Positions 1 to 10,048 of a DNA stretch of 64,000 nucleotides are shown in pieces. A model generated the notes under the pieces. That model worked only from the letters and a program-made list of their open reading frames with translations. It searched no databases and was not told the origin of the DNA. The DNA lies in assembly GCF_022347765.1 (NCBI RefSeq), contig NZ_JAKRFZ010000010.1, positions 159,238 to 223,237 of the forward strand. Reading direction: 5' to 3'. Position 1 is the first letter of the stretch, and each line of letters starts with the position of its first letter. The position numbers were made by a program, and so were the translations under genes. The DNA comes from Pseudoalteromonas sp. OOF1S-7. Lineage in GTDB: Bacteria > Pseudomonadota > Gammaproteobacteria > Enterobacterales > Alteromonadaceae.

Positions 1-612
1 GCCGCCACTCGAAATAACAGGAATAGACAGCACTTTGGTTACGGCGTCGTTAAGTGCAAGATCGAACCCTTTTTTGGTTCCTTCGGCATCAATGGAGGTC
101 AGTAAAACCTCACCAGCTCCCAGGCTTTCCGCTTTCTTGGCCCATTCAATTACGTCCATTCCAGTCGGCTCTCTACCATTGTCGTAATATACTTCCCAGC
201 CACCTGTTGCAGTTTTCTTTGCATCAATTGAAATAACAATACACTGTGAACCGAATACCTTAGATGCCGTAGTGATAAACTCAGGATCTCTGATCGCCTG
301 TGTGTTAATAGCAACTTTATCTGCGCCGGCATTCAACGCATTCTGGATGTCTTCAATGGTTCTGATCCCGCCACCTACTGTGATAGGTACAAACACATCT
401 TTACACGCATCTTCAATGATGTGACTTAAGCTGTTTCTGTCATAGTAGGCCGCAACGGCATCCATAAAAATGATTTCGTCGATGCCACTTTCATAGTACT
501 TAACAGCCATATCGTTTGGCTTACCGACTTTACGCAACCCTTCAAGGTGAATCCCTTTAATAACGAAGTCGTTTTTAACGTCAATTCTTGAAATAATTCT
601 AATCTTTTTCAT
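1..612 (-). CDS. HisF-like cyclase/synthase subunit, surface-polysaccharide type (partial)
   Basis: The N-terminal 204 codons of a HisF-family (beta/alpha)8 barrel are present; the C-terminus lies beyond position 1. The start ATG at 612 gives [11 protein letters not shown]. Asp11 and Asp130 (in ISIDAKK), the two catalytic aspartates of HisF, are both conserved, as is the phosphate-binding TVGGGI segment. It overlaps the end of the neuC-like gene by 14 bp, so it belongs to the sialic-acid operon and not to a histidine operon. Known HisF-like proteins of the WbuZ type work with a HisH-like glutaminase and a WbpG/PseA-like protein to amidate N-acetyl sugars. That role is inferred here, because the partners would lie outside the window. 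A true histidine HisF is the less likely alternative. Confidence 0.85.
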   Translation of the reverse strand, partial: MKKIRIISRIDVKNDFVIKGIHLEGLRKVGKPNDMAVKYYESGIDEIIFMDAVAAYYDRNSLSHIIEDACKDVFVPITVGGGIRTIEDIQNALNAGADKVAINTQAIRDPEFITTASKVFGSQCIVISIDAKKTATGGWEVYYDNGREPTGMDVIEWAKKAESLGAGEVLLTSIDAEGTKKGFDLALNDAVTKVLSIPVISSGG

Positions 613-1759
613 TTGTCAGCTCTTGAAATTGTTTTTGACAGTTAATTTGCCAAACCAGCTTAGAGTCTAGGATCTGCTTGAACTTCACATCACTATTGCC
701 AGAACCAAACTCGTGCTCTTCCTCACCCATTGTTTCAGTGGGCATACCTAAAACCTTATCAATGCCTGACAAAATCTCTTGTACTGAATAGCCTGTATTA
801 ACGATTAACTCTGAACTTGACCGATTGCTCTGTCGAGTGCCCACATCAACCACCGGCACGTTGTAGAAAGGCGCTTCTCGAACTCCTGCGCTCGAATTTC
901 CAATAATAAAATCGGCATTCTTTAGCAAAGTCAGAAAGTACTCAAATCGGAGTGAAGGGTATACTTTAAAACAAGCGTTATTTTCTAGAGCGCTATATTC
1001 ATGAATAATCTCGATACTACCAAGATCATTATTGGGATAAATAACCAGATAGTTTTTACCACTTTCAACAAGCGCCTGACGGAAATGCTTTGCATACTCA
1101 ATGATACTGCTGTATTCAGTCGTCACCGGGTGGAACATCGCTATCGCATAGTTTTCGAAATCAATCCCATAGTAGTCTTTGACCAACGCTAAACTTGGAA
1201 GCTTCTTAGGATCCATCAGGTCTAAATCCGGCGAACCTATCACAAATATGGACGATTCAAGCTCACCTAACTGCACCAAACGCTTTTTAGCAATGTCATT
1301 GGCCACAAAGTGAACATGTGACATTTTACTCACAGCGTGTCTTATCAGCTCATCAATAGTGCCCGATATCTCACCCCCTTCGATGTGAGCAACCAAAGTA
1401 TTATTGATGCTGCCTACAATCGCTCCGGCAAGCGCTTCTACACGATCACCATGAACAATTATCAGATCAGGTTGTATCTCTGCAATATAATGCGAAAAGC
1501 CATCTATGGTCTTTGCCAATGTACGATCCATATTTTCGATCGTATCATGGTTAATATAGCAATAGATATTCGAGAAACCGGCTTTGTAAATTTCATCCAC
1601 AGTGCGACCGTATTTACTGTTCATGTGCATACCGGTGGCGAACACATGAACCTCATAATTACTGCTGTTCTGCGTTATATTAATCAGAGATTTCAACTTA
1701 CCAAAATCAGCTCTCGTCCCTGTTAAGAATACTATTTTCTTTACTGAATTATCTGACAT
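599..1759 (-). CDS. neuC: UDP-GlcNAc (or UDP-diNAcBac) 2-epimerase, hydrolysing, NeuC/LegG family
   Basis: This 386-residue protein of normal length for NeuC has the family-typical N-terminus [11 protein letters not shown], then [12 protein letters not shown] and the C-terminal [19 protein letters not shown] segment that binds the nucleotide sugar. NeuC releases UDP and makes ManNAc from UDP-GlcNAc; LegG relatives do the same with UDP-di-N-acetylbacillosamine. It overlaps neuB by 11 bp and the HisF-like gene by 14 bp, suggesting translational coupling. The strong resemblance of the neighbouring NeuB to the meningococcal Neu5Ac synthase, and the absence of legionaminic-acid genes for UDP-bacillosamine in view, favour ManNAc as product. 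Sequence alone does not settle this. Confidence 0.88.
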   Translation of the reverse strand: MSDNSVKKIVFLTGTRADFGKLKSLINITQNSSNYEVHVFATGMHMNSKYGRTVDEIYKAGFSNIYCYINHDTIENMDRTLAKTIDGFSHYIAEIQPDLIIVHGDRVEALAGAIVGSINNTLVAHIEGGEISGTIDELIRHAVSKMSHVHFVANDIAKKRLVQLGELESSIFVIGSPDLDLMDPKKLPSLALVKDYYGIDFENYAIAMFHPVTTEYSSIIEYAKHFRQALVESGKNYLVIYPNNDLGSIEIIHEYSALENNACFKVYPSLRFEYFLTLLKNADFIIGNSSAGVREAPFYNVPVVDVGTRQSNRSSSELIVNTGYSVQEILSGIDKVLGMPTETMGEEEHEFGSGNSDVKFKQILDSKLVWQINCQKQFQELTNEKD

Positions 1760-2801
1760 CGTTTCTTTTCAGTTGTTGATTGTTAGGAATATCTTGGCTT
1801 GCTTGTTTACCCAGCAGTGATTCATATTCTTCTGCTAAAAACTCACCTGTACCGGGTCGTTTTACCCACAGGTTATCTTTTGTAAACACATCGCCGGCTT
1901 TAATTTCTGCAATGGTGACAACACTCGCGTATGCGAAATCAATCGTTACCTGCTCCTCTGCCACGGCGCATTTGCGCCCTCCACGCATTTTCTTCATACG
2001 CTTTGATTGAGCAATCAGCTCCGCACATTCAGCAGGGTCCATAGAGCAACAAATATCTGGCCCGGTACGCGTCTCTTTACAGTCAATGAAGTGTCTCTCC
2101 AGGATAGACGCGCCAGCAGCAACGGCACCCAAACAGGCTAGGTTATCAATACTGTGGTCGGAAAGGCCGACAACCGCATCAGGAAAAGCTTCCTGTAGCT
2201 CTTCCATCGCGCCAATACGAATTAAATGATCTTCAGTCGGATACAAATTTGTTGTGTGCAGCAGACTAAATGGCGTTTCGTGCTTTCTGAAAATTTCTAC
2301 CGCCTTTCTGATTGACTCAATGTCATTCATACCAGTGCTTAAGATCACTGGCTTTTTAAAGCTGGCGATCAGATCAATTAGCGGGTAGTTATTGCATTCA
2401 CCAGACCCAATTTTATAAGCCTCAACACCCATGCGCTCAAGTCTTAGTGCCGCGGCTCTGGAAAAAGGTGTGCTAATGAAAATTGCACCTTTTGACTCAA
2501 TATAGTGCTTGAGTTTTGCCTCTTCTTCTTCATTTAATGCGCACCTTTCCATAATTTCATATATGGATACATCGGCATTACCAGGAATGACATTTTTTGC
2601 TTCCTGGCTCATTTCATCTTCTACGACGTGTGTCTGGTGCTTAATAATCTCTGCGCCAGCACTGATAGCCGCGTCGACAATCTCAAAAGCCGTTTCTAGC
2701 GAGCCTTCATGATTAATACCAATTTCAGCAATCACTAATGGATCATAATCTAGGCCGACTTTACGCCCTGAAATTTCAAACACTGGATTAGTCATATTCA
2801 T
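1749..2801 (-). CDS. neuB: N-acetylneuraminate synthase (sialic acid synthase)
   Basis: NeuB condenses ManNAc with phosphoenolpyruvate to form Neu5Ac. The protein has 350 residues with the TIM-barrel domain first and the SAF (antifreeze-like) domain at about residues 288-350. Residues known from the meningococcal enzyme are recognisable: Glu26, Glu135, His216, the metal-binding Glu235 and His237 in LERHF, and Arg315 in the SAF domain (KRPGTGEF) that contacts the N-acetyl group. Long stretches such as [19 protein letters not shown] and [16 protein letters not shown] read like true Neu5Ac synthases, not pseudaminic-acid synthases. It overlaps neuA by 14 bp upstream and neuC by 11 bp downstream. 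Confidence 0.93.
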   Translation of the reverse strand: MNMTNPVFEISGRKVGLDYDPLVIAEIGINHEGSLETAFEIVDAAISAGAEIIKHQTHVVEDEMSQEAKNVIPGNADVSIYEIMERCALNEEEEAKLKHYIESKGAIFISTPFSRAAALRLERMGVEAYKIGSGECNNYPLIDLIASFKKPVILSTGMNDIESIRKAVEIFRKHETPFSLLHTTNLYPTEDHLIRIGAMEELQEAFPDAVVGLSDHSIDNLACLGAVAAGASILERHFIDCKETRTGPDICCSMDPAECAELIAQSKRMKKMRGGRKCAVAEEQVTIDFAYASVVTIAEIKAGDVFTKDNLWVKRPGTGEFLAEEYESLLGKQASQDIPNNQQLKRNDVR

Positions 2802-3477
2802 TACTCTTAATTAATTTTTCAACATTTAATAAATCTTCTAACGTATCAATATCTGCTGATTCACTATGTGACATAATGAAAGGGAACACATCCGTTCTTG
2901 GAAATTGGCTCCTTTTCTTAAATTCATCAACGTTGAAAACGTATATCGCACCATTGGGCTGAAATGCTCTGGGAAGATCTTGCCGTCGACTATAAGGCGC
3001 CTCAGCGCTATATAACCCCACAATATGACCGCCTTCTGTTTCTACATAGGCTTTAACCGGCGTATGGTGGGGCTCGAATACACTGAGCACTAAGCTGGCA
3101 TTTTCCTTTTTATACGTCTCAATAGCACTTTTGATATGTGAAGACGTCCTGAGTGGTGAAGTTGGCTGCAGTAACACCATAGTATCAAAATCGAGACCTG
3201 TCTCTTCCAGCACCGATATGGCATGAGCAATTACCGGCTCACTCCCTGCGGTATCTGACGCAAGGTCACCAGGCCTTACGATTACTTGTGCACCATACTC
3301 TCTGCTCACCTCAGCGATTTCATTGTCATCAGTTGATACATAAACACCACTGAATTGATGAGAGTCTAACGCAGCTTTAATAGTCCAACCGATCAGCGGT
3401 ATTCCATTTAAGGGGTAGACGTTTTTTCGAGGCAGGCCTTTGGACCCACCTCTTGCCGTTATCAGCGCAATACTCAT
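2788..3477 (-). CDS. neuA: CMP-sialic acid synthetase (acylneuraminate cytidylyltransferase)
   Basis: NeuA activates the nonulosonic acid with CTP, giving the CMP-sugar donor. The 229-residue protein begins with the nucleotide-binding motif [12 protein letters not shown] and has [11 protein letters not shown] and the C-terminal DIDTLEDL, all typical of this family. It lacks the extra C-terminal esterase domain found in some NeuA proteins. The start ATG at 3477 lies 35 bp after the wzc stop, so neuA is probably co-transcribed with wza-wzb-wzc. It overlaps neuB by 14 bp. Confidence 0.93.
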   Translation of the reverse strand: MSIALITARGGSKGLPRKNVYPLNGIPLIGWTIKAALDSHQFSGVYVSTDDNEIAEVSREYGAQVIVRPGDLASDTAGSEPVIAHAISVLEETGLDFDTMVLLQPTSPLRTSSHIKSAIETYKKENASLVLSVFEPHHTPVKAYVETEGGHIVGLYSAEAPYSRRQDLPRAFQPNGAIYVFNVDEFKKRSQFPRTDVFPFIMSHSESADIDTLEDLLNVEKLIKSNEYD

Positions 3478-3512
3478 GTGAACTCTATATCATTGTATCT
3501 TCAAGCAAGGAG

Positions 3513-5744
3513 CTACTTTTCAGATTTATACTCGTAGTTGTAGTAACCGTAATAACCGTAGGCATTTGCAGACTTACGTACCACACCATTAAACACCACG
3601 CCCTTAACATCAATGCCGTTTTGTTCAAATCGGTTACGGGTGATTTCTAACTCTTTTGCATGGTTCTGACCAAAACGAGAAACAAGCAACGTAGTACCCG
3701 CGTGTGCACTAACAATAGCAGGATCTGTTACAGCGAGTATGGGTGGGGTATCTACGATTACCAGATCATAGGCAGCACTGACTTCTCCAATGAGTTTGGT
3801 GAAGTTTTCATGCATCAACAGTTCTGACGGATTTGGTGGGATCTGCCCACGAGTAATCACCTCAAGTCCCTCAACCTGTGTTTTCTTAACAACCTGCTCC
3901 AGCGTTAAGCGGCCTGATAAATAGTCACTTAAACCATTGTCCCACTTCATACCAAACTGAGTTTGCAGATACCCTTTACGCATATCACCGTCAATCACCA
4001 ACACACTTTTACCACTTTGCGCCAAGATCGTTGCAAGGTTAACAGTGACGAATGACTTACCTACGCCCGGACTCGGGCCTGATATTGCAATGACGTTGTT
4101 TTTTGCTTCTAACATTGCAAAGTGAAGACTGGTACGCAGACTTCGTAATGCTTCCACCGACAAGTCAGCAGGATTGTCTATTGCAAGTATCGATTTTGCT
4201 TTTGCAACTTTACCTTTACGCGCCTTTGCAAAGCCAGTTAGCTTCACCTGGTACTCAGAAAACGGAATACTTGCATAGACAGGTAAACCGAGTGCCTCAA
4301 TTTCTGCGGGATCCTCGATACCCTTATGTAATGCTTTGCGAATCAAAACAATTGCGACAGCACACAGTCCGCCCAGCAAAGTGGCCATTACTACGATGAG
4401 GGCTTTTTTCGGCTTAACTGGACGCGTAGTGTTGGCCTGAGCGTAATCAACGATACGGACGTTCCCAACGGTGCCGGCGCGCACAATATCCAATTCCTGA
4501 GTTTTTGCTAGCAGCAACGTATAGATTTCATTATTAACTTCAACGTCTCGCTTCAGTCTCAGTAACTCTCTTTGCGTTTCAGGTAAGTCCTGAACTTCTC
4601 CTGTCAATTCATTGCGCTGACGTTTAACAGTATCTATTTGCTCTACAACACCGCGATATGACGGGTGCTCACGCTTAAACTTACGACCCAGTTCTAAGCG
4701 ACGAAGCTCTAGTTCCTGTAACTTTGTTTCTAGTGCCACAATTTGCTCAAGTACACCTTGAGTTTCTAAACTGATATCGATCGATTCTTGGCGGATCTGA
4801 TAATTGTTAAATGCTTTTTCAGCTCTCTCAAGACTTCGCTTAACCTCTGGTAGTTGAATTTCCAGGAATTCCAGCGACTTCTGAGCCTCAGCACTGTTGC
4901 GCTCAACGTTTCGACGAACGTAGATAGCTGCGACTTTATCCAGTACCATCTCAGCATACATCGGGTCTTCATGCTGGAAAGAGAGATTGATAATACCTGA
5001 GTCTTTGCCTTTCTCCGAAGCGGAAATCCAGCTTTGTAGATCTAAAATAGTCTGCAAACGGTTGCGCTTAACGATTGAAAATTCAGTCCCTTCTCTGGCA
5101 ACTAGGGTTCTGATTGCAATTTCAAATGTCCCTTGTTTTACTTCCTCGCCCACTTTGCCGGATAGCACTTCTTGCCCATCGGCATCGAGCAAAGTGAAGC
5201 CATTGCCCGCTGTTACACGTATCACATACTCCATTCCCAGGGCCCGGTTTGGTACGTTGAATCTGTGTACATCGATTCTTTCACCACCCCATGCAAAAGA
5301 TTCAGCACCAAACGATGGCTCTGCAATTTCATTCTCTTCTGTGGCCACGAACTTGCGAAAGCTTCTTCCACCAATCACCGGGAATAGTTTCGGCTGGACA
5401 ACCATATCGAGCTTTAACTGATCAACGGCTTCTCCAATCACACTCCGGGACTTAAGTAGCTCGATCTCCGTCACCGCTGCTGATGTACTTTCAAACATAC
5501 CTGACACATCATCAAAACCAGGCACGGAACTGCCTTTTTCTTCGACCTGAACCATTGCAGTTGCTTGATAGATTGGCGTACTAAAGACCGCATAGCCAAC
5601 CCCCAGGAGCATAAAGAGTGTCGTGATTCCAACGATAAACCACTTGGCATCGAGTAAAGCACCGAACAATGCCATAAGGTCGAACTCTTGAATATTATCG
5701 CTTTCCGACTTCTGTTGGGTGATTAGATTTGGCTGAGCATTCAT
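3513..5744 (-). CDS. wzc: Polysaccharide co-polymerase and autophosphorylating tyrosine kinase
   Basis: Inner-membrane BY-kinase that controls chain length and export together with Wza. I start at the ATG at 5744 (MNAQPN), which has AAGGA 11 bp upstream; a start at 5777 would overlap wzb. The protein has 743 residues: a Wzz domain with a membrane segment near 36-54, a coiled-coil GNVR region, a second membrane segment near 440-460, then the kinase domain. Walker A (GPSPGVGKS, about 556-564), Walker A' (VLVIDGD, about 581) and Walker B (LVIVDTPP, about 661) are intact. The tail has a cluster of seven tyrosines between about 729 and 739, the usual autophosphorylation site. Wzb directly upstream is the cognate phosphatase. 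Confidence 0.94.
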   Translation of the reverse strand: MNAQPNLITQQKSESDNIQEFDLMALFGALLDAKWFIVGITTLFMLLGVGYAVFSTPIYQATAMVQVEEKGSSVPGFDDVSGMFESTSAAVTEIELLKSRSVIGEAVDQLKLDMVVQPKLFPVIGGRSFRKFVATEENEIAEPSFGAESFAWGGERIDVHRFNVPNRALGMEYVIRVTAGNGFTLLDADGQEVLSGKVGEEVKQGTFEIAIRTLVAREGTEFSIVKRNRLQTILDLQSWISASEKGKDSGIINLSFQHEDPMYAEMVLDKVAAIYVRRNVERNSAEAQKSLEFLEIQLPEVKRSLERAEKAFNNYQIRQESIDISLETQGVLEQIVALETKLQELELRRLELGRKFKREHPSYRGVVEQIDTVKRQRNELTGEVQDLPETQRELLRLKRDVEVNNEIYTLLLAKTQELDIVRAGTVGNVRIVDYAQANTTRPVKPKKALIVVMATLLGGLCAVAIVLIRKALHKGIEDPAEIEALGLPVYASIPFSEYQVKLTGFAKARKGKVAKAKSILAIDNPADLSVEALRSLRTSLHFAMLEAKNNVIAISGPSPGVGKSFVTVNLATILAQSGKSVLVIDGDMRKGYLQTQFGMKWDNGLSDYLSGRLTLEQVVKKTQVEGLEVITRGQIPPNPSELLMHENFTKLIGEVSAAYDLVIVDTPPILAVTDPAIVSAHAGTTLLVSRFGQNHAKELEITRNRFEQNGIDVKGVVFNGVVRKSANAYGYYGYYNYEYKSEK

Positions 5745-5758
5745 ATACTCACGATTCC

Positions 5759-6193
5759 TTATAAATACTGTTGCCAAGCGCTACAAGCGCTTTCAATAAG
5801 ACCATACACGTGCTCAAACGCTTCTCGCGACTGTCTGTATGGATCCGGAATTTCTTTATCGCCGATCCATTTACCAAGCAAAAAAGTTTTGCCCCGCGCT
5901 TGTGGAAATCGCCCACAAAGATCGGTCATATGTCTGTGTTCCATCACCAAAATAAGGCTGTTCTCTGACACAACAGAGGCCGTCAGTTGGCGCCCTTGAT
6001 GAGCGCTCATATCTATGCCATGCTCATTAGCCAGTTTCTGCGCCATGTTATCTGCAGACTTACCCGCCAGTGCAGTTAAACCTGCCGATGACACCTCAAT
6101 GTTCTTTCCTTCGAGTTTACTCTTTAACAGATATTCCGCTGTCGGACTGCGGCATATATTCCCCGCACAAACCATTAATACACTATCGAACAT
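5759..6193 (-). CDS. wzb: Low-molecular-weight protein tyrosine phosphatase
   Basis: A 144-residue cytoplasmic phosphatase that dephosphorylates the tyrosine cluster of Wzc. The P-loop CAGNICRS carries the nucleophile Cys9 and Arg15, and the general acid Asp117 sits in IPDPYRQS. It lies between wza (12 bp) and wzc (14 bp), the classical wza-wzb-wzc order of group 1/4 capsule loci. Confidence 0.94.
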   Translation of the reverse strand: MFDSVLMVCAGNICRSPTAEYLLKSKLEGKNIEVSSAGLTALAGKSADNMAQKLANEHGIDMSAHQGRQLTASVVSENSLILVMEHRHMTDLCGRFPQARGKTFLLGKWIGDKEIPDPYRQSREAFEHVYGLIESACSAWQQYL

Positions 6194-6205
6194 GAATACT
6201 CACAA

Positions 6206-7321
6206 TTATTGATTGTCTATATCTTGGATGGCATCGACTGTTGACAGCGATGGCAATAATAGGCTAATAACCTTGTTCCAACGAGCAAGAGGTGCACTCG
6301 TCACGTAAACAATATCTTGTGGCTGAAGCTCGAACTGTTCAGCAAGTACCAATGCCGCTACATTTTTGGCGTGAAGCTGATAAACATCCGCTAGCACTCC
6401 ATCTTGATCCATATCCCGTTTTCTCAAGACAAACACACCATTCGCATCAGCCGTTCGCTCGTTAAAGCCTCCTACTTCAGAAAGTGCTTCTGCCAGGCTT
6501 AAACCATAGCGATTTACTGGTACCTTGCCCGCCTTGGAGACTTCACCCAATACATATACATTGCGTTTGTCGTTACGCCCAATATGGATGAGGTCACCGT
6601 GCTGCAGCAATCTATTTTGTGAAATATCGCCCTTGGCATAAAAATCATCTAAGCGAATAACTTCTGTTTTTGCGCCTCGGGAAAAAGTGACCGTTTGCCA
6701 GTCCGCACTTTCGGTTAAGCCACCGGCCTGATTGATGGCATCAACCAAGGTTACTGGAGTTTCAGTGATAGGATAAACACCGGGCTTAGTAACTTCGCCT
6801 GTGACATAAGTCTTTTGGCTTTTAAATCCGACAACCTTAACATCGATTTGTGGTTCTTCAATAACACGGCTTAAACGCTTTACAAGCTCATCCCGCAACT
6901 CGGTCACGGTTTTGCCTGCTGCGGGCACTTTTGGCGCGTATGCGAAAGTAATTGTACCGTCTGATTGAACTCTGAAACCATCAAACTCAGCGGTCCTTTG
7001 AACGGCCGCTGGAATCGTCAATTCTGGGTGATCCCAAACGCCGATAGTGATCACATCTCCGACACCCAGACGATATTCATATTCAGATAGATCAAGGCCG
7101 GTTAAATTAGAATGTAAAGGTGAGTCTGAATTGCCAGCCTTATGCTCTTTAACGAGTTGAGCATCAATAAGGTGGATATTGATTTTCTCCAGGTCTTTTT
7201 CTAAGTTAGCTGACTGTTCATTTGAGCTTATTCCCTCAAAATGGCCACCTGGAATGATCGAACAGCCACTCATTGCAAGCAATACCGTAGCCGCAATGAT
7301 GGTTTTACAGCTTGACGCCAT
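6206..7321 (-). CDS. wza: Outer-membrane polysaccharide export lipoprotein
   Basis: Wza forms the octameric outer-membrane channel for capsule or O-antigen capsule. I start at the ATG at 7321 (MASSCKTII), preceded by GGAAG; an in-frame extension to 7411 lacks a good ribosome site and would bury the signal peptide. The 371-residue protein has a lipoprotein signal peptide ending in AMSGC (Cys20) followed by SIIPG, as in E. coli Wza. The polysaccharide-export domain (YRLGVGDVITIGVWDHPEL) and SLBB-type repeats (YVTGEVTKPGVYPI and YVLGEVSKAGKVPV) follow. It is the first gene after the JUMPstart/ops leader. Confidence 0.93.
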   Translation of the reverse strand: MASSCKTIIAATVLLAMSGCSIIPGGHFEGISSNEQSANLEKDLEKINIHLIDAQLVKEHKAGNSDSPLHSNLTGLDLSEYEYRLGVGDVITIGVWDHPELTIPAAVQRTAEFDGFRVQSDGTITFAYAPKVPAAGKTVTELRDELVKRLSRVIEEPQIDVKVVGFKSQKTYVTGEVTKPGVYPITETPVTLVDAINQAGGLTESADWQTVTFSRGAKTEVIRLDDFYAKGDISQNRLLQHGDLIHIGRNDKRNVYVLGEVSKAGKVPVNRYGLSLAEALSEVGGFNERTADANGVFVLRKRDMDQDGVLADVYQLHAKNVAALVLAEQFELQPQDIVYVTSAPLARWNKVISLLLPSLSTVDAIQDIDNQ

Positions 7322-7513
7322 TATTTCTTCCCAACAATTTGAATTTTTCTTTTGATTACTTAGTAAAAACTTAGCAGGGCCAATTAAAGCATGCGCGATT
7401 GTTAATCGCAAGTATCAACCCTTGTGAAGTTACTGCCCGTTAAAAGGAGATGTGTTAAAAATACAACTCTCAGCTAAAAACCAATCGTGCTGACTGAAAT
7501 TGGGCCGGTTAGA

Positions 7514-7541
7514 CACGCTTCCGCCCTTGGGTTACAGCCCC
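7514..7541 (-). promoter_or_regulatory. JUMPstart element with ops site for RfaH
   Basis: On the minus strand, about 190 bp before the wza start, the sequence reads GGCTGTAACCCAAGGGCGG followed by AAGCGTG. The ops core GGCGGAAGCGTG (7514-7525) differs by one base from the known consensus GGCGGTAGCGTG, and the preceding CTGT-AA-CC-AAGGG part matches the upstream half of JUMPstart. Known function: ops pauses RNA polymerase and loads RfaH for antitermination through long polysaccharide operons. It lies between rfaH and wza, so the wza-wzb-wzc-neu operon is the expected target. Confidence 0.85.
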
Positions 7542-7618
7542 CCAATTACCGTTTTTACTTAGACTACGCCTAGTCTGTTACCTCTTAAAGACTGTCTAAA
7601 TATCCATTGTGATGAGGT

Positions 7619-7646
7619 ATTGTATTCGTTTATGTTAAAGGACAAA
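7619..7646 (-). promoter_or_regulatory. Candidate promoter of the wza-neu operon
   Basis: Within the 370-bp gene-free stretch between rfaH and wza, a minus-strand TACAAT (7619-7624) has a TTTGTC-like -35 (7641-7646) at 16 bp spacing. A transcript from here would carry the ops/JUMPstart in its leader, as expected. A short perfect hairpin (AGACTA/TAGTCT, 7561-7576) lies between. The match is only moderate; other AT-rich hexamers nearby could serve. Confidence 0.35.
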
Positions 7647-7783
7647 AAGTACCGGCTCGTGCACTAATGAAGCCACTTTAAGGACAGATGCAGCTATGTA
7701 CATCCGTTGTTGCTGACAACATAAAGAAATAGAATACACAAATTATTTAAAAAATAAATAAGCATAAAGGATTGCTTTCCTGT

Positions 7784-8260
7784 TCAGGATCTGGCAACAA
7801 TCCCATTATCAACAACAATTTTTGCCTGCTGATTAAGTAGTTTCACTAACAATATAGATCGACTATCACCATCCGATTGCTGATAAATCGCATGAAGATC
7901 TTTGAAACAGCCTTCAGTTAGCAGCACGGTATCCCCTCTGTTTAACTCACATCGTTGCTCCCTTTTCGCTCTGTCCTTTAATTCAACAATCAGTGCTTCC
8001 GGAACCATTTGCAAGCGTATACCACAGCGCACAAAGTCAGAAATGCCCCGAGTATTTCGCACTGCGGAAATTTGTATAGAAAAGGGATCGAGACGTACAA
8101 AAAGATACCGAGGGAATAGTGGTTGCAGCGTAACACGGCTGCATGCCGTCTTACGTTTTGAGAGTCTTGGTAGATAAGATTCAATACCTTGACTTCTAAG
8201 ATTATCTTGAGCTCTCTGTTCCTGTTTAGGTTTACAGTAGAGTAGATACCAGCATTCCAT
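7784..8260 (-). CDS. rfaH: Transcription antitermination protein RfaH
   Basis: A NusG paralogue of 158 residues that binds ops-paused RNA polymerase and suppresses termination in surface-polysaccharide operons. The start ATG at 8260 (MECWYLLYCKPKQEQRAQ) has GGGAAG 7 bp upstream and aligns with the E. coli RfaH start; the in-frame TTG at 8275 is less likely. The NGN domain (to about residue 100) includes PLFPRYLFV and the C-terminal KOW-like domain includes GDTVLLTEGCFKDLHAIYQQ, very like E. coli RfaH. It sits directly upstream of the ops site it is predicted to read, so the locus carries its own dedicated regulator. Confidence 0.93.
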   Translation of the reverse strand: MECWYLLYCKPKQEQRAQDNLRSQGIESYLPRLSKRKTACSRVTLQPLFPRYLFVRLDPFSIQISAVRNTRGISDFVRCGIRLQMVPEALIVELKDRAKREQRCELNRGDTVLLTEGCFKDLHAIYQQSDGDSRSILLVKLLNQQAKIVVDNGIVARS

Positions 8261-8405
8261 GCAATAGCTTCCCAATACTAACGATGACGATATGAAAAAA
8301 GTATTATACCGGTTTTATCAAGTGAGTCCAGTTCCTAACAGGTGAGTTCTGCGTGAATCTCCCCAGTGGCGCTTGATGTGAAAAGTGCCACCGGGACAGA
8401 ACAAG

Positions 8406-9572
8406 TTAGTCACTACCAAATAAATCTCGGGTGTAAACCTTCTCTGCAACATCTCGAATGTCTTCAACCATTCTGTTTGATACGATCACATCCGAGATTT
8501 TTTTGAACTCATTCAGATCATTGATAACCCGAGAATGGAAAAATTCACTCTCATTCAGGACCGGCTCATAAATGACAACCTCTATACCCTCAGCTTTGAT
8601 TCGCTTCATGACGCCCTGAATAGCCGAAGCTCTAAAGTTATCGGAGCCACTTTTCATGATCAGACGATAAATACCCACAACTTCAGGCTTGCGCTTCAAA
8701 ATTGACTCAGCGACATAATCTTTACGTGTGTCATTGGCGTCAACAATGGCACGGATAAGGTTATTCGGTACATCCTGATAGTTGGCTAACAATTGTTTAG
8801 TGTCTTTTGGCAGGCAGTAACCACCGTAGCCAAACGAGGGGTTGTTGTAATGTCTACCAATGCGAGGGTCCAATCCCACTCCTTCAATGATTTGCTTAGA
8901 GTCTAGCCCATGCGTTTCAGCATAAGTATCAAGCTCATTGAAATAAGCCACTCGCATTGCCAGATAGGTATTTGAAAACAACTTGATGGCTTCTGCTTCG
9001 GTAGAGTCCGTGAACAGCACATCCACGTCTGCCTTAATAGCCCCCTCTTGAAGTAAATGGGCAAAACTTTCCGCGCGTTCTGAGCGTTCACCGACGATGA
9101 TCCGCGAAGGATACAAATTATCGTAAAGAGCCTTCCCTTCTCGTAAAAACTCCGGGGAGAAGAATATGTTATCTATACCAAATTGCTTTTTTACGCGTTC
9201 AGTATAGCCAACTGGAACCGTCGATTTGATTACCATTACGGCATTTACGTTGTACTCAAGTACATCGCTGATCACCGCTTCGACTGACTTCGTATTGAAG
9301 TTATTGGTTTCAGGGTCGTAATCGGTGGGTGTCGCAATAACAACGTAATCAGCATCCGCGTATGCAGTAGCCTTATCAGTCGTAGCGTGTAGCTTAAGCG
9401 GCTGGGAAGTAAGATAGTGAGATATCTCAGGATCGACTATTGGCGACTGTTTGTTTTTTAACAGGGATACCTTGTTTTCATCGATATCTAATGCAATAAC
9501 ATCATTGTTCTGTGCAAGCAAAATAGCATTGGAAAGTCCTACATAGCCAATGCCCACGATAGTGATTTTCAT
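8406..9572 (-). CDS. ugd: UDP-glucose 6-dehydrogenase
   Basis: Oxidises UDP-glucose to UDP-glucuronic acid with two NAD+, supplying the uronic-acid precursor. The protein has 388 residues, the same length as E. coli Ugd. It has an N-terminal Rossmann motif ([12 protein letters not shown]), the substrate-binding [19 protein letters not shown], and the catalytic Cys253 in [20 protein letters not shown] ribosome site precedes the ATG at 9572. A GC-rich imperfect hairpin (about 8360-8396) follows the gene but has no clear T-run. Confidence 0.95.
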   Translation of the reverse strand: MKITIVGIGYVGLSNAILLAQNNDVIALDIDENKVSLLKNKQSPIVDPEISHYLTSQPLKLHATTDKATAYADADYVVIATPTDYDPETNNFNTKSVEAVISDVLEYNVNAVMVIKSTVPVGYTERVKKQFGIDNIFFSPEFLREGKALYDNLYPSRIIVGERSERAESFAHLLQEGAIKADVDVLFTDSTEAEAIKLFSNTYLAMRVAYFNELDTYAETHGLDSKQIIEGVGLDPRIGRHYNNPSFGYGGYCLPKDTKQLLANYQDVPNNLIRAIVDANDTRKDYVAESILKRKPEVVGIYRLIMKSGSDNFRASAIQGVMKRIKAEGIEVVIYEPVLNESEFFHSRVINDLNEFKKISDVIVSNRMVEDIRDVAEKVYTRDLFGSD

Positions 9573-10048
9573 ATCTGTATTTACTCCCGGCCCTTGCTGA
9601 AACTAAACGAAAAATAACGATTGTAGGGCTTACATATATTGCGCCATTCTATCATAGCAGCCTCTACTCTGTAAGCTTTGGAAACCAAGACAAAGATAAG
9701 GAATATACCCTACAAAGCGATGCCCTCTCTGATTGTAACCGCAGAGCAAAAGGCGCTTACACTCAGTTCAGAGGACAGGACAAAAACGAAACCTAGTGTC
9801 GATTTTTTACTCCATATAGTACGCAGATAAAAATATGGAGCTACTTTATATTAGCAAAAATGTTAATGTGCCACGAACACAGCTTTTGAGTGGGTCAGTT
9901 AGATAACCTGATAATGTTCATATTCTTAATTAGTTAGGTTTTTCACATTAAATATGAAGCATACTAAACTGGCTATTTTGTAGCGGCTGGACAAGCCGTC
10001 GAACTTGACTAAGGGTTACCGATAAGCTTTGAGTAACTTAAACCAGCA
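9573..10048. other. Gene-free AT-rich interval between ugd and a glycosyltransferase
   Basis: These 476 bp hold no credible ORF. The end next to ugd should carry its promoter (TATGAT/TAGAAT-like hexamers occur near 9645-9655 on the minus strand). A short inverted repeat, GCGGCTGGACAAGCCGT, lies near 9983-10000, possibly a weak terminator of the upstream glycosyltransferase gene. I saw no ops element here. Confidence 0.5.
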
